This document shows positions 6,510 through 13,165 of a stretch of DNA of 14,853 nt, piece after piece (position 1 is the stretch's first letter; every line of letters starts with the position of its first letter). The stretch is taken from positions 1 through 14,853 of the forward strand of contig DCDB01000103.1 in NCBI GenBank assembly GCA_002316215.1, in the 5' to 3' direction. This DNA comes from Lachnospiraceae bacterium UBA1066 (GTDB lineage Bacteria; Bacillota; Clostridia; Lachnospirales; Lachnospiraceae). The position numbers were made by a program, and so were the translations under genes. The notes beneath the pieces were generated by a model. That model had not been told where the DNA came from. It made no database searches and was given only the letters and a program-made list of their open reading frames with translations.

Positions 6510-7520
6510 ATGATTGTAATATTGAAGAATCACCCGGATGAGGCGCAGCTGGAAAATCTGATTACCTGGCTTACCGATCAGGATATTCAGGTCCATCCGA
6601 CGGTCGGGGCGAGCCAGACCATCTTAGGGCTTGTAGGGGATACCAGCAAGATAGATATGGATCTTATAGCGGCTCTGGATATTGTCGAAGACGTGAAGCG
6701 CGTACAGGAGCCTTATAAAAATGCCAACCGGAAATTTCATCCGGATGATACCGTCATAAAGATCGGCGATACACAGGTCGGGGGCGGAAACCTGACGCTG
6801 ATTGCAGGACCGTGTTCTGTGGAATCTGAGGAGCAGATTGTGGAGATCGCCAGGGCGGTTAAGAAAAGCGGCGCAACGATGCTCCGCGGAGGGGCTTTCA
6901 AGCCCAGATCTTCACCGTATGCTTTCCAGGGAATGCATATCGAGGGTATCCGCCTTCTGCTTAAAGCCAAAGAAGCGACAGGGCTGCCGATAGTAACAGA
7001 AATCATGGACGGCTCCCAGCTGCCTCTTTTTGAGGATGTCGATGTTCTTCAGGTCGGAGCCCGGAACATGCAGAATTACGCTCTTCTCAGGGCAGTGGGC
7101 ACGACGGATAAGCCGGTGCTTTTGAAAAGAGGTCTCTCCGCAACTTATGAAGACCTCCTTATGAGCGCGGAATACATTATGGCGGGCGGAAACAATAAGG
7201 TCATTCTCTGTGAGCGGGGGATAAGGACTTTCGAGACATTTACAAGGAATACGCTTGATATTTCGTGTGTTCCGGTTCTCAGGCAGCTGACGCATCTTCC
7301 GATTATTATCGATCCCAGCCATGCATCGGGAAAGGCGAACCTTGTTCCGCCTCTTGCTCAGGCAGCCGTTGCAGCCGGTGCGGACGGTCTCCTTATTGAA
7401 GTCCACAACGATCCGGCCCATGCGAAATGCGACGGTCCCCAGTCGATTACGCCGAAGGCTTTTGATACCCTGGCAAAACGCCTGAGGAACATCAAGGCGG
7501 CCTGTGAAGCGGCAGAGTGA
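6510..7520 (+). CDS. aroF: 3-deoxy-7-phosphoheptulonate (DAHP) synthase, type I-beta
   Basis: The enzyme condenses phosphoenolpyruvate with erythrose 4-phosphate, the first committed step of Phe, Tyr and Trp synthesis. The 336 residues comprise an N-terminal ferredoxin-like regulatory domain (about 1-70) and a TIM barrel, as in the Thermotoga maritima enzyme (338 residues), where that domain mediates Tyr/Phe feedback. The metal ligands line up, one residue earlier than Thermotoga for the last three: Cys102 in GPCSVES, His271 in DPSH, Glu297 in EVH and Asp308. Other blocks are RGGAFKPRSSPYAFQG and LLKRGLSAT. The start is ATG 6510 with AGGAG seven bases upstream. An open frame back to 6423 would run through the terminator. 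Expression is probably controlled by the attenuator directly upstream. Confidence 0.95.
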   Translation: MIVILKNHPDEAQLENLITWLTDQDIQVHPTVGASQTILGLVGDTSKIDMDLIAALDIVEDVKRVQEPYKNANRKFHPDDTVIKIGDTQVGGGNLTLIAGPCSVESEEQIVEIARAVKKSGATMLRGGAFKPRSSPYAFQGMHIEGIRLLLKAKEATGLPIVTEIMDGSQLPLFEDVDVLQVGARNMQNYALLRAVGTTDKPVLLKRGLSATYEDLLMSAEYIMAGGNNKVILCERGIRTFETFTRNTLDISCVPVLRQLTHLPIIIDPSHASGKANLVPPLAQAAVAAGADGLLIEVHNDPAHAKCDGPQSITPKAFDTLAKRLRNIKAACEAAE

Positions 7521-7650
7521 ATTTACAGCAGAACCGTGAACATATACTGCAAAAATGCATAAATGAGTAAAAATGTAAAATACCGTAAGAGGCTTAATCC
7601 TGAAGTGGCGTTAGGAGTTTTAAAATAAAGCGGCGGAAAACGGCTTTTAC

Positions 7651-7678
7651 TTGACTCTGTGGCGCTGTGTGTTAAACT
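7651..7678 (+). promoter_or_regulatory. Probable promoter of pheA
   Basis: TTGACT (7651-7656) and TAAACT (7673-7678) are spaced by 16 bases, with a TGn extended -10 just upstream of the second hexamer. This suggests pheA has its own start in the 245 bp gap after DAHP synthase, rather than depending only on read-through. I see no strong terminator for the DAHP synthase gene in this gap. Confidence 0.55.
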
Positions 7679-7765
7679 GTACGGAGTGCCGGAAAGACAG
7701 GACGCATCGCATGCCGGAGGATCTTAGGGTATCGGAAGCGGACGGAAGAAAAGGGCGGTGAAAGA

Positions 7766-8629
7766 ATGGCAATCGAAATGAAACTATTGGATAACCCGGA
7801 AGCTTTTCCGGTGTCGGGACGTATCGCCTGTCAGGGAATCAAAGGCGCATATTCATATTTTGCGGCTCAGAAAATGTTTCCGCAGGGAAAGGAAATTTTT
7901 TTCAAGACCTTTGACGCGGTTTTTGAGGCAGTTAAGAGCGGAATGTGCGACTACGGGGTTGTGCCCATTGAAAACAATTCCTATGGTTCCGTAAAGGCTG
8001 TTTACGGCCTGCTTGAAAGAGAACATGTGTACATCATAAGGAGCGAACGTTTGCTGATCTGCCATCAGCTGATGGCGCGTCCGGGAACGGAAATGAAGGA
8101 TCTCACGGCAGTATACTCACACGAGCAGGCGCTTGGCCAGTGCTCAGGTTACATTAAGGGTCTTTCCGACAATGTCCGTGTCATTCCAAGTCTTAACACG
8201 GCTGTCGCCGCACGCTATGTCGCGGAATCCAAGGAAGCGGGGGAAGCTGCCATAGCCTCACCGGAATGCGCCGCGCTTTACGGTCTTGTGCCTCTAAATA
8301 AGCATGTTCAGGACAGCGACAACAATTATACGCGTTTTGTCTGCCTTTCAAGGGAGCCGCTCATTTATCCGGGAGCCAACCGGATTTCCCTGATTCTTTC
8401 CATTGCGCACAAACCGGGCTCGCTTTACGGGATTCTCGGGAAATTCGCGGATTTAGGCATCAATATGCTGAAGCTGGAGAGCAGCCCCATCGTCGGAAGA
8501 GACTTCGAGTTTAATTTCTATATCGACATTGAGGCGCAGGCAGCGAATGAAAAGGTAAGAAAAATGCTTGAGGAAATACAGGTATCGTGCCCGGAATTTA
8601 TTTTTCTGGGAAATTATACAGAAACATGA
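7766..8629 (+). CDS. pheA: Prephenate dehydratase with C-terminal ACT domain
   Basis: This 287-residue cytoplasmic enzyme converts prephenate to phenylpyruvate, the committed step to phenylalanine. It is monofunctional: there is no chorismate mutase domain. The catalytic domain shows IKGAYSYFAAQKMFP near the N-terminus, VPIENNSYGSV at 66-76 and the catalytic TRF triplet at 189-191 (NNYTRFVCLS). The ACT domain begins near residue 207 (RISLILSIAHKPGSLYGIL) and would bind Phe for feedback inhibition. Its ESRP-type motif reads ESSP at 238-241, lacking the usual Arg. The ribosome site (GGGCGGTG) is weaker than in neighbouring genes. Placement just after DAHP synthase groups the first and late steps of Phe synthesis; bioY follows 24 bp later. 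Confidence 0.95.
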   Translation: MAIEMKLLDNPEAFPVSGRIACQGIKGAYSYFAAQKMFPQGKEIFFKTFDAVFEAVKSGMCDYGVVPIENNSYGSVKAVYGLLEREHVYIIRSERLLICHQLMARPGTEMKDLTAVYSHEQALGQCSGYIKGLSDNVRVIPSLNTAVAARYVAESKEAGEAAIASPECAALYGLVPLNKHVQDSDNNYTRFVCLSREPLIYPGANRISLILSIAHKPGSLYGILGKFADLGINMLKLESSPIVGRDFEFNFYIDIEAQAANEKVRKMLEEIQVSCPEFIFLGNYTET

Positions 8630-8653
8630 ATAAGAAAATACTGGAGGAGAATG

Positions 8654-9217
8654 ATGTCTGAGAATGTATTGAAAAATGAAAAAAACATGCCTGTGATTGA
8701 TATGGTCTATATTGCGGTATCCGCAGTCCTTATTGCCATATGTTCGTGGATTACGATCCCGGCTCCGGTACCGTTTACACTGCAGACTTTTGCAGTCTTC
8801 GTCGTCACGGCGCTGATCGGATGGAAACGGGGAACCTTTGCTGTCCTGCTTTATGTCCTGCTTGGCATTATCGGCCTGCCTGTCTTTGCGGGCTTTACCG
8901 GAGGTTTCGGCGTGATTGCAGGCCCGCTCGGCGGATATATCCTGGGCTTTATCGGACTTCCGCTGATGTACGGTTTTATCACTTCCATTTTCGGAAAGAA
9001 AACGCCGTCTATGGCGGCAGGACTTGCTGCAGGCGAGCTGGTGGTTTATATCGTGGGCACAATCTGGTTTGTCATTGCTTATTCGAGTACCAAAGGCGCT
9101 GTAACCGTCATGCAGGCGCTCGGCTGGTGCGTCTTCCCGTTTATCCTTCCGGATGCGGTAAAGCTTGCTGTCGCGCTCTTTATTGCTAAACGTGTCCAGA
9201 AGAGCATAAGGCTGTAA
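8654..9217 (+). CDS. bioY: Biotin transporter S-component BioY
   Basis: BioY is the membrane-embedded biotin-binding subunit of an ECF-type vitamin transporter. It works with a shared EcfT/EcfA module, not in this window, or possibly alone. The sequence has about six hydrophobic helices and family-typical blocks: ITIPAPVPFTLQTFAVFV, LYVLLGIIGLPVFAGFTGG, GPLGGYILGF and the C-terminal FILPDAVKLAVALFIAKRV. Two ATGs occur in tandem (8651 and 8654). The second is better spaced from GGAGG at 8643-8647 (six bases) and gives 187 residues. It lies 24 bp after pheA and may share its transcript, although the functions are unrelated. No BirA operator is visible in the short gap. Confidence 0.95.
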   Translation: MSENVLKNEKNMPVIDMVYIAVSAVLIAICSWITIPAPVPFTLQTFAVFVVTALIGWKRGTFAVLLYVLLGIIGLPVFAGFTGGFGVIAGPLGGYILGFIGLPLMYGFITSIFGKKTPSMAAGLAAGELVVYIVGTIWFVIAYSSTKGAVTVMQALGWCVFPFILPDAVKLAVALFIAKRVQKSIRL

Positions 9218-9240
9218 TGTGACAAGGACGCCTGCAGAAA

Positions 9241-9810
9241 TCAGGAGGCGGCGGAGTCATTTCGCAGCATAAGCAGCCTTCCGTTTTCCTTTAGCCACTT
9301 GTCCCATCTAGAGTAGTCGGGAAACACGCGAAAAACTTCTGCATAGAACCTGCCGGAATGATTCATTTCCCTGCGGTGACAAAGTTCATGCACAACAACG
9401 CTGTCAATAACTTCCGGAGGCGTCAGCATCAGAAGACAATTGAAGTTGAGATTGCCTTTGGAAGAACAGCTGCCCCAGCGCGATTTCTGATTGCGGATCG
9501 TAATGCGGCCATAGGTAACTCCGACTTTAGGAGCATAATATTTTACACGATCCGGAATATATTTTAATGCCTTATCCGCGAGTTTCCGTATCTCCTCCAT
9601 CGAAAGAGGAGGAATATCGGCAAGCTGTTTTCGCCGTTCCTCGGATTTTTTCAGATGTTTAGTTATCCAATCTTTGTGTTGGAGAATGAATTCATTTATT
9701 TGACGATCCGTTGCCCGAAGAGGCGCACGGACCAGCAGCCCGTTTTCAGTCACTTCCAATCCAAGGGTCTTGCGGCTGCTGCGGATGATTTTACAATCTA
9801 AAGTTCCCAT
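9241..9810 (-). CDS. YgjP/DUF45-family zinc metallopeptidase-like protein
   Basis: This 189-residue protein has the signature of the YgjP/SprT-like M48-related group. RWGSCSSKGNLNFN occupies 111-124. The zinc motif HELCH is at 141-145, and its third ligand is probably His151 in REMNHS. A short F-x-x-F-P-D-Y C-terminal block follows. Such proteins are often annotated as M48 metallopeptidases or found near restriction systems, but their physiological substrate is largely unknown. No signal peptide or membrane segment is seen, so it should be cytoplasmic. It is convergent with bioY, with only 23 bp between the stop codons. The start ATG at 9810 has only a modest ribosome site (GAGG about nine bases upstream). 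Confidence 0.9.
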   Translation of the reverse strand: MGTLDCKIIRSSRKTLGLEVTENGLLVRAPLRATDRQINEFILQHKDWITKHLKKSEERRKQLADIPPLSMEEIRKLADKALKYIPDRVKYYAPKVGVTYGRITIRNQKSRWGSCSSKGNLNFNCLLMLTPPEVIDSVVVHELCHRREMNHSGRFYAEVFRVFPDYSRWDKWLKENGRLLMLRNDSAAS

Positions 9811-9868
9811 CTGTTTTCCTCAATGCTTTGTGCAGCGGGTTGACATTAATGAACCGTTATAATGTCCG

Positions 9869-9907
9869 AATACAAAGAAAGGATCCCAGAGGATCCTTTT
9901 TTGTATT
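9869..9907 (-). terminator. Strong intrinsic terminator downstream of trpB2
   Basis: AAAGGATCC (9878-9886) and GGATCCTTT (9891-9899) pair perfectly around a four-base loop. Past one bulged base (9877), the stem continues with AATACAAA against TTTGTATT to the feature ends, about 17 bp in all. A run of six T on the plus strand (9897-9902) and a T-rich tail on the minus strand mean it could act in both directions. It lies 84 bp past the trpB2 stop codon. An alternative pairing is described in the findings. Confidence 0.82.
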
Positions 9908-9991
9908 TGTATATCCTCTGGGAAGCTGATATGACGGCTTTCCATTTTCCCGCGTAAGTTCCGCAGGCTCCATGCCGGAGCGGCATTCGTA

Positions 9992-11368
9992 TTACAGCTT
10001 TACATCCGGCAGGCTTGCAAAGCCTTTGGCCAGATCTTCATCGGTCGGAATCGTATCGGTCATGGTTCCGTCGTTGTAGGACTGGTAAGCGGTCATGTCG
10101 AAGTAGCCGGTGCCGGTCAGGCCGAAGACAATGGTCTTTTCTTCACCGGTTTCCCTGCACTTTAAAGCTTCGTCGATAGCGACGCGGATAGCGTGGCTGG
10201 ATTCCGGAGCCGGAAGGATGCCTTCTGTGCGGGCAAACTGTTCGGCAGCCTTGAAAACAGAGGTCTGTTCAACGGAGCGCGCTTCCATAAGGCCGTCGTG
10301 GTAGAGCTGCGAAAGAATCGGGCTCATGCCGTGATAGCGCAGGCCGCCGGCATGGTTGGCAGACGGAATGAAGTCATGCCCCAGGGTATACATTTTCGCC
10401 ATCGGGCAGACCATGCCCGTGTCGCAGAAATCGTAGGCGAAGCGGCCGCGCGTGAAGCTCGGGCAGGAAGCCGGTTCGACGGCGATAAAATGATAATCTG
10501 CCTCGCCGCGGAGCTTTTCTCCCATGAACGGGGAAATGAGGCCTCCGAGGTTGGAGCCGCCGCCGGCGCAGCCGATGATGATGTCCGGCTTTATTCCGTA
10601 TTTTCTGCAGGCGGCCTGCGTCTCGAGCCCGATCACGGACTGGTGAAGCAGAACCTGATTGAGGACGCTGCCTAAAACGTAGCGATACCCTTCGCTGTGG
10701 GTCGCGACTTCAACGGCTTCGGAAATGGCGCAGCCGAGGGAGCCGGTCGTTCCCGGGTGAGCCGCGAGAATTTTTTTCCCGATTTCGGTCGTTTCGGACG
10801 GAGACGGGGTTACGGAAGCGCCGTAGGTCCGCATAACTTCGCGGCGGAACGGTTTCTGCTCATAGGAGACCTTGACCATGAAGACTTTGCAGTCGAGGCC
10901 AAAGAAGGCACAGGCCATGGAGAGAGCTGTACCCCACTGGCCGGCTCCGGTTTCGGTGGTTACGCCCTTAAGTCCCTGCTTTTTTGCGTAGTAGGCCTGG
11001 GCGATGGCAGAATTCAGCTTGTGGGAACCGGAGGTATTATTGCCTTCGAACTTATAGAAGATGTGCGCCGGCGTATCGAGAGCTTTTTCAAGGAAAGTCG
11101 CGTGTGTCAGAGGCGACGGACGGTACATCTTATAAAAGTCCTGGATTTCCTGCGGAATCGGGATATCACGCGTCGTGTCGTCAAGCTCCTGGGCAATGAG
11201 CTCGTCGCAGAAGACAGGTTTCAGCTCATCCGCCTTAAGCGGTTTTAAGGTTCCGGGGTTAAGGAGCGGCGCGGGCTTATTTTTCATATCCGCCCGCACA
11301 TTGTACCACGTGGAAGGAATTTCATTTTCATCCAGATAGATTTTGTAAGGAATGTTCGTTTGGCTCAT
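9992..11368 (-). CDS. trpB2: TrpB2-type tryptophan synthase beta subunit
   Basis: This pyridoxal-phosphate enzyme of 458 residues joins serine and indole to make tryptophan. Motifs are GSHKLN at 114-119 with the cofactor lysine at Lys117, TETGAGQWG at 138-146 with the catalytic Glu139, and the phosphate-binding CAGGGSN at 267-273. The length, the long N-terminal segment, SHKLN instead of AHKIN and GQWG instead of GQHG all mark the TrpB2 branch rather than canonical TrpB1. No trpA or other trp gene is nearby. TrpB2 is thought to act without a tight TrpA complex, for example in indole salvage. GGGAG lies eight bases before the ATG. A strong terminator follows the gene. The region upstream holds no T-box motif and no Trp-codon leader. 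Confidence 0.93.
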   Translation of the reverse strand: MSQTNIPYKIYLDENEIPSTWYNVRADMKNKPAPLLNPGTLKPLKADELKPVFCDELIAQELDDTTRDIPIPQEIQDFYKMYRPSPLTHATFLEKALDTPAHIFYKFEGNNTSGSHKLNSAIAQAYYAKKQGLKGVTTETGAGQWGTALSMACAFFGLDCKVFMVKVSYEQKPFRREVMRTYGASVTPSPSETTEIGKKILAAHPGTTGSLGCAISEAVEVATHSEGYRYVLGSVLNQVLLHQSVIGLETQAACRKYGIKPDIIIGCAGGGSNLGGLISPFMGEKLRGEADYHFIAVEPASCPSFTRGRFAYDFCDTGMVCPMAKMYTLGHDFIPSANHAGGLRYHGMSPILSQLYHDGLMEARSVEQTSVFKAAEQFARTEGILPAPESSHAIRVAIDEALKCRETGEEKTIVFGLTGTGYFDMTAYQSYNDGTMTDTIPTDEDLAKGFASLPDVKL

Positions 11369-11393
11369 TTTGATTCTCCCTTCTTAATTTGCG

Positions 11394-11416
11394 GGGCAGC
11401 GGATATGCCGCTGTCC
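11394..11416 (-). promoter_or_regulatory. Hairpin just upstream of the trpB2 ribosome site
   Basis: CAGCGG (11397-11402) and CCGCTG (11408-11413) form a perfect 6 bp stem with a five-base loop. It extends by a G-T and two G-C pairs at its base. It ends 11 bases before the AAGGGAG ribosome site (11376-11382), without a T tract in the direction of trpB2. It could modulate translation or be incidental. The remaining upstream region to 11581 shows no clear promoter to me. Confidence 0.35.
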
Positions 11417-11581
11417 GTTTTCATTTTCCGGCAGGCCGGCTCCTTCCTTTTCGGACGGGCGGACCTGCTTCAATAATTGACTGTGTAAAGTTAAGGGGCG
11501 GGCCTGCGTCTCAAAAGCTGTTTTCAAGCCCGTACAGGGCGTCCTGCAGCGGCGGCAATGCCGGGAACTGCTGCTTAGAAG

Positions 11582-12163
11582 TTATGTTGCAAGCCTGTAG
11601 AGAGTGTCTACAACGGTAGTGATACCGAGCCGCCCGACGTCAAGGCTGATGTCGTAGCACCGTGCATCATAAAAACTATCGTGCGTATAATATTCGCAGT
11701 ATTTTTCACGCACGCGGTCGATCTGCCTTAAGCGCTTCAGCATGTTTTCCTGCGTATATTCCGGCTTGAGATCCTCCATATGACCGAGGCGCCATTCTTC
11801 ATCCGCGTAAATGAAGACACGGAGCAGGCTGTCGAATTCGCGCAGGATATAGTTTGCGTTCCGGCCGACGATGACGCAGTTCCCGTGTTCGCCCATTTTG
11901 CGGATAACTTCGGTCTGTGCGGCGAAAATCTGATCGGAGAGCTGCTTATTGCTGAATTCGAAGAGGGATTGTCCGAACGAAAAGTTAACCGGGACTTTTT
12001 CATCGAACTCCACGAGATCCGAAATCTCGACATTAGAATCCTTCTGCGCATTTAAGGGAATGGCCTTATTCCAGAGATCGTAGCCGAGTTTTTCCGCCAG
12101 GGAACGGCCGACTGTGGTGCCGCAGGCGCCGAACTCGCGCGCAATGGTAATTACTTTTTTCAT
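11582..12163 (-). CDS. Cytidylate-kinase-like family protein
   Basis: This 193-residue soluble protein resembles the cytidylate kinase-like family. An N-terminal strand ITIAREFGACGTTVGRSLAEKLG (residues 5-27) occupies the P-loop position, and VIVGRNANYIL lies at 97-107. The usual glycine-rich loop in this family is closer to FGSGGREIG; here it is FGACGTTVG, so nucleotide binding cannot be assumed. Family members are common in Clostridia, and their substrate is generally not established. CMP kinase activity is not implied. AGAGGT precedes the ATG by nine bases. It lies between the ABC transporter operon and trpB2 on the same strand; the gap of 213 bp to trpB2 suggests separate control of the latter. 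Confidence 0.8.
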   Translation of the reverse strand: MKKVITIAREFGACGTTVGRSLAEKLGYDLWNKAIPLNAQKDSNVEISDLVEFDEKVPVNFSFGQSLFEFSNKQLSDQIFAAQTEVIRKMGEHGNCVIVGRNANYILREFDSLLRVFIYADEEWRLGHMEDLKPEYTQENMLKRLRQIDRVREKYCEYYTHDSFYDARCYDISLDVGRLGITTVVDTLYRLAT

Positions 12164-12214
12164 TTTCAGTACCTCTTAAAATGAATATATCCGGAAAATT
12201 TGCGTATTGCCTGA

Positions 12215-12323
12215 CTGCAGCGATACCGGATCTTACTTGGGGAATCCCTCGAGCCGCCGCTTAGGCTGCAGCGGAACCGGACCTTACCGGGGGAAAATTT
12301 TGAGCTTCCGCTTAAGTCTGCAG
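12215..12323. repeat. Degenerate ~51 bp tandem repeat after the ABC ATPase gene
   Basis: CTGCAG recurs at 12215, 12266 and 12318, spacing 51 and 52 bp. Intervening sequence is conserved in blocks: CCGGAYCTTAC, a GGGGGAA-like stretch and CCGCTTA. Two full diverged units and the edge of a third are present, filling most of the 162 bp gap. A minus-strand frame that starts inside the ATPase gene reads two 17-residue repeats across it, but has no ribosome site. Confidence 0.65.
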
Positions 12324-12325
12324 CT

Positions 12326-13165
12326 TCACAGAACCTTGTCAAGGAAATCCTTTGTGCGCTGCTGTTTCGGATGACCGAAAACTTCTTCCGGAGCGCCTTC
12401 TTCGACAATGTAGCCGGCGTCCATAAAGACTACCCGGCTCGCCACTTCGCGGGCGAAACCGATCTCATGCGTTACCACGCACATCGTCATGCCGTCGCGG
12501 GCGAGCTCCTTCATGACCTCCAGAACTTCGCCGACCATTTCGGGATCGAGCGCAGAAGTGGGCTCGTCAAAAAGCATGATATCCGGATTCATTGCCAGGG
12601 CGCGGGCAATGGCCACACGCTGTTTCTGGCCGCCGGAGAGCTGGGGCGGGAAGACGTCGGCTTTCGTGTCAAGCCCGACTCTTTTCAGGAGCGTCATGCC
12701 TTTTGCGCGCGCTTCGTCTTTGGTCATCTTCTTCAGTTCAACGGGGGCGAGCATGATGTTGTCGATGACGGACATGTGGGGGAAGAGATTAAAATGCTGG
12801 AACACCATTCCGATGTTCTCGCGGACTTTGTTGATATTAATATGTGTGTCTGAAACATTTTGTCCGTCGACCGTAACTTCGCCGGAGGTAATGCTTTCGA
12901 GACGGTTGAGACAGCGCAGGAAAGTGGACTTTCCGGAGCCGGATGGGCCGATGATGACGACAACCTCGCCTTCCATAACATCCATATTGATGTCTTTCAG
13001 GACTTCAAGGCTGCCGAAGCTTTTTTTTAGATGGACCGTATGGATCATCAGCCGGCCGTCCTTTTTATGTACGCCTCCGAGCAGGCCCTCCTGCGGCGCC
13101 GGGACAGCATTTTTATTATTTAAGGAATTGCTGCTGATAATTTCTTCAGAGTGTATTTCCGACAT
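12326..13165 (-). CDS. glnQ: Polar amino-acid ABC transporter, ATP-binding subunit
   Basis: This cytoplasmic ATPase powers amino-acid import. It contains Walker A GPSGSGKST (73-81), Q-loop Gln123 (VFQHFNLFPH), the signature LSGGQ (176-180), Walker B IMLFDEP (196-202), a D-loop (SALD) and the H-switch His233. From Met40 onward it matches the usual 240-residue GlnQ/HisP/ArtP length; before it lies a hydrophilic 39-residue extension. I chose the start at 13165 because AAGGA lies seven bases upstream and the start overlaps the permease gene by 20 bp, typical of coupled genes. The alternative ATG at 13048 has AAGGA ten bases away. The substrate cannot be read from the ATPase; glnQ denotes the family only. 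Confidence 0.93.
   Translation of the reverse strand: MSEIHSEEIISSNSLNNKNAVPAPQEGLLGGVHKKDGRLMIHTVHLKKSFGSLEVLKDINMDVMEGEVVVIIGPSGSGKSTFLRCLNRLESITSGEVTVDGQNVSDTHININKVRENIGMVFQHFNLFPHMSVIDNIMLAPVELKKMTKDEARAKGMTLLKRVGLDTKADVFPPQLSGGQKQRVAIARALAMNPDIMLFDEPTSALDPEMVGEVLEVMKELARDGMTMCVVTHEIGFAREVASRVVFMDAGYIVEEGAPEEVFGHPKQQRTKDFLDKVL

Noticed and set aside
7711..7761. 16-codon ORF (MPEDLRVSEADGRKGR) just upstream of pheA, preceded by AGGA, as a second leader peptide
   Set aside because: It has no aromatic codons and no terminator follows it. It could couple translation to pheA (its stop is four bases from the pheA start), but there is no positive evidence.
9840..9863. Plus-strand TTGACA (9840-9845) and TATAAT (9858-9863) as a promoter
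   Set aside because: The hexamers are only 12 bases apart and any transcript would run at once into the terminator at 9878-9902 with no gene downstream on that strand.
10193..11248. Long plus-strand open frames opposite trpB2
   Set aside because: They are shadows of a well-identified gene with clear catalytic motifs, and lack ribosome sites.
11369..11428. 19-codon ORF (MKTDSGISAAPQIKKGESK) whose stop overlaps the trpB2 start (ATGA), considered as a Trp leader peptide
   Set aside because: It has no Trp codon, its nearest ribosome site is 15 bases away, and no attenuator terminator is present.
11369..11581. T-box riboswitch upstream of trpB2
   Set aside because: The conserved T-box sequence (AGGGTGGNACCGCG) and a following terminator were not found.
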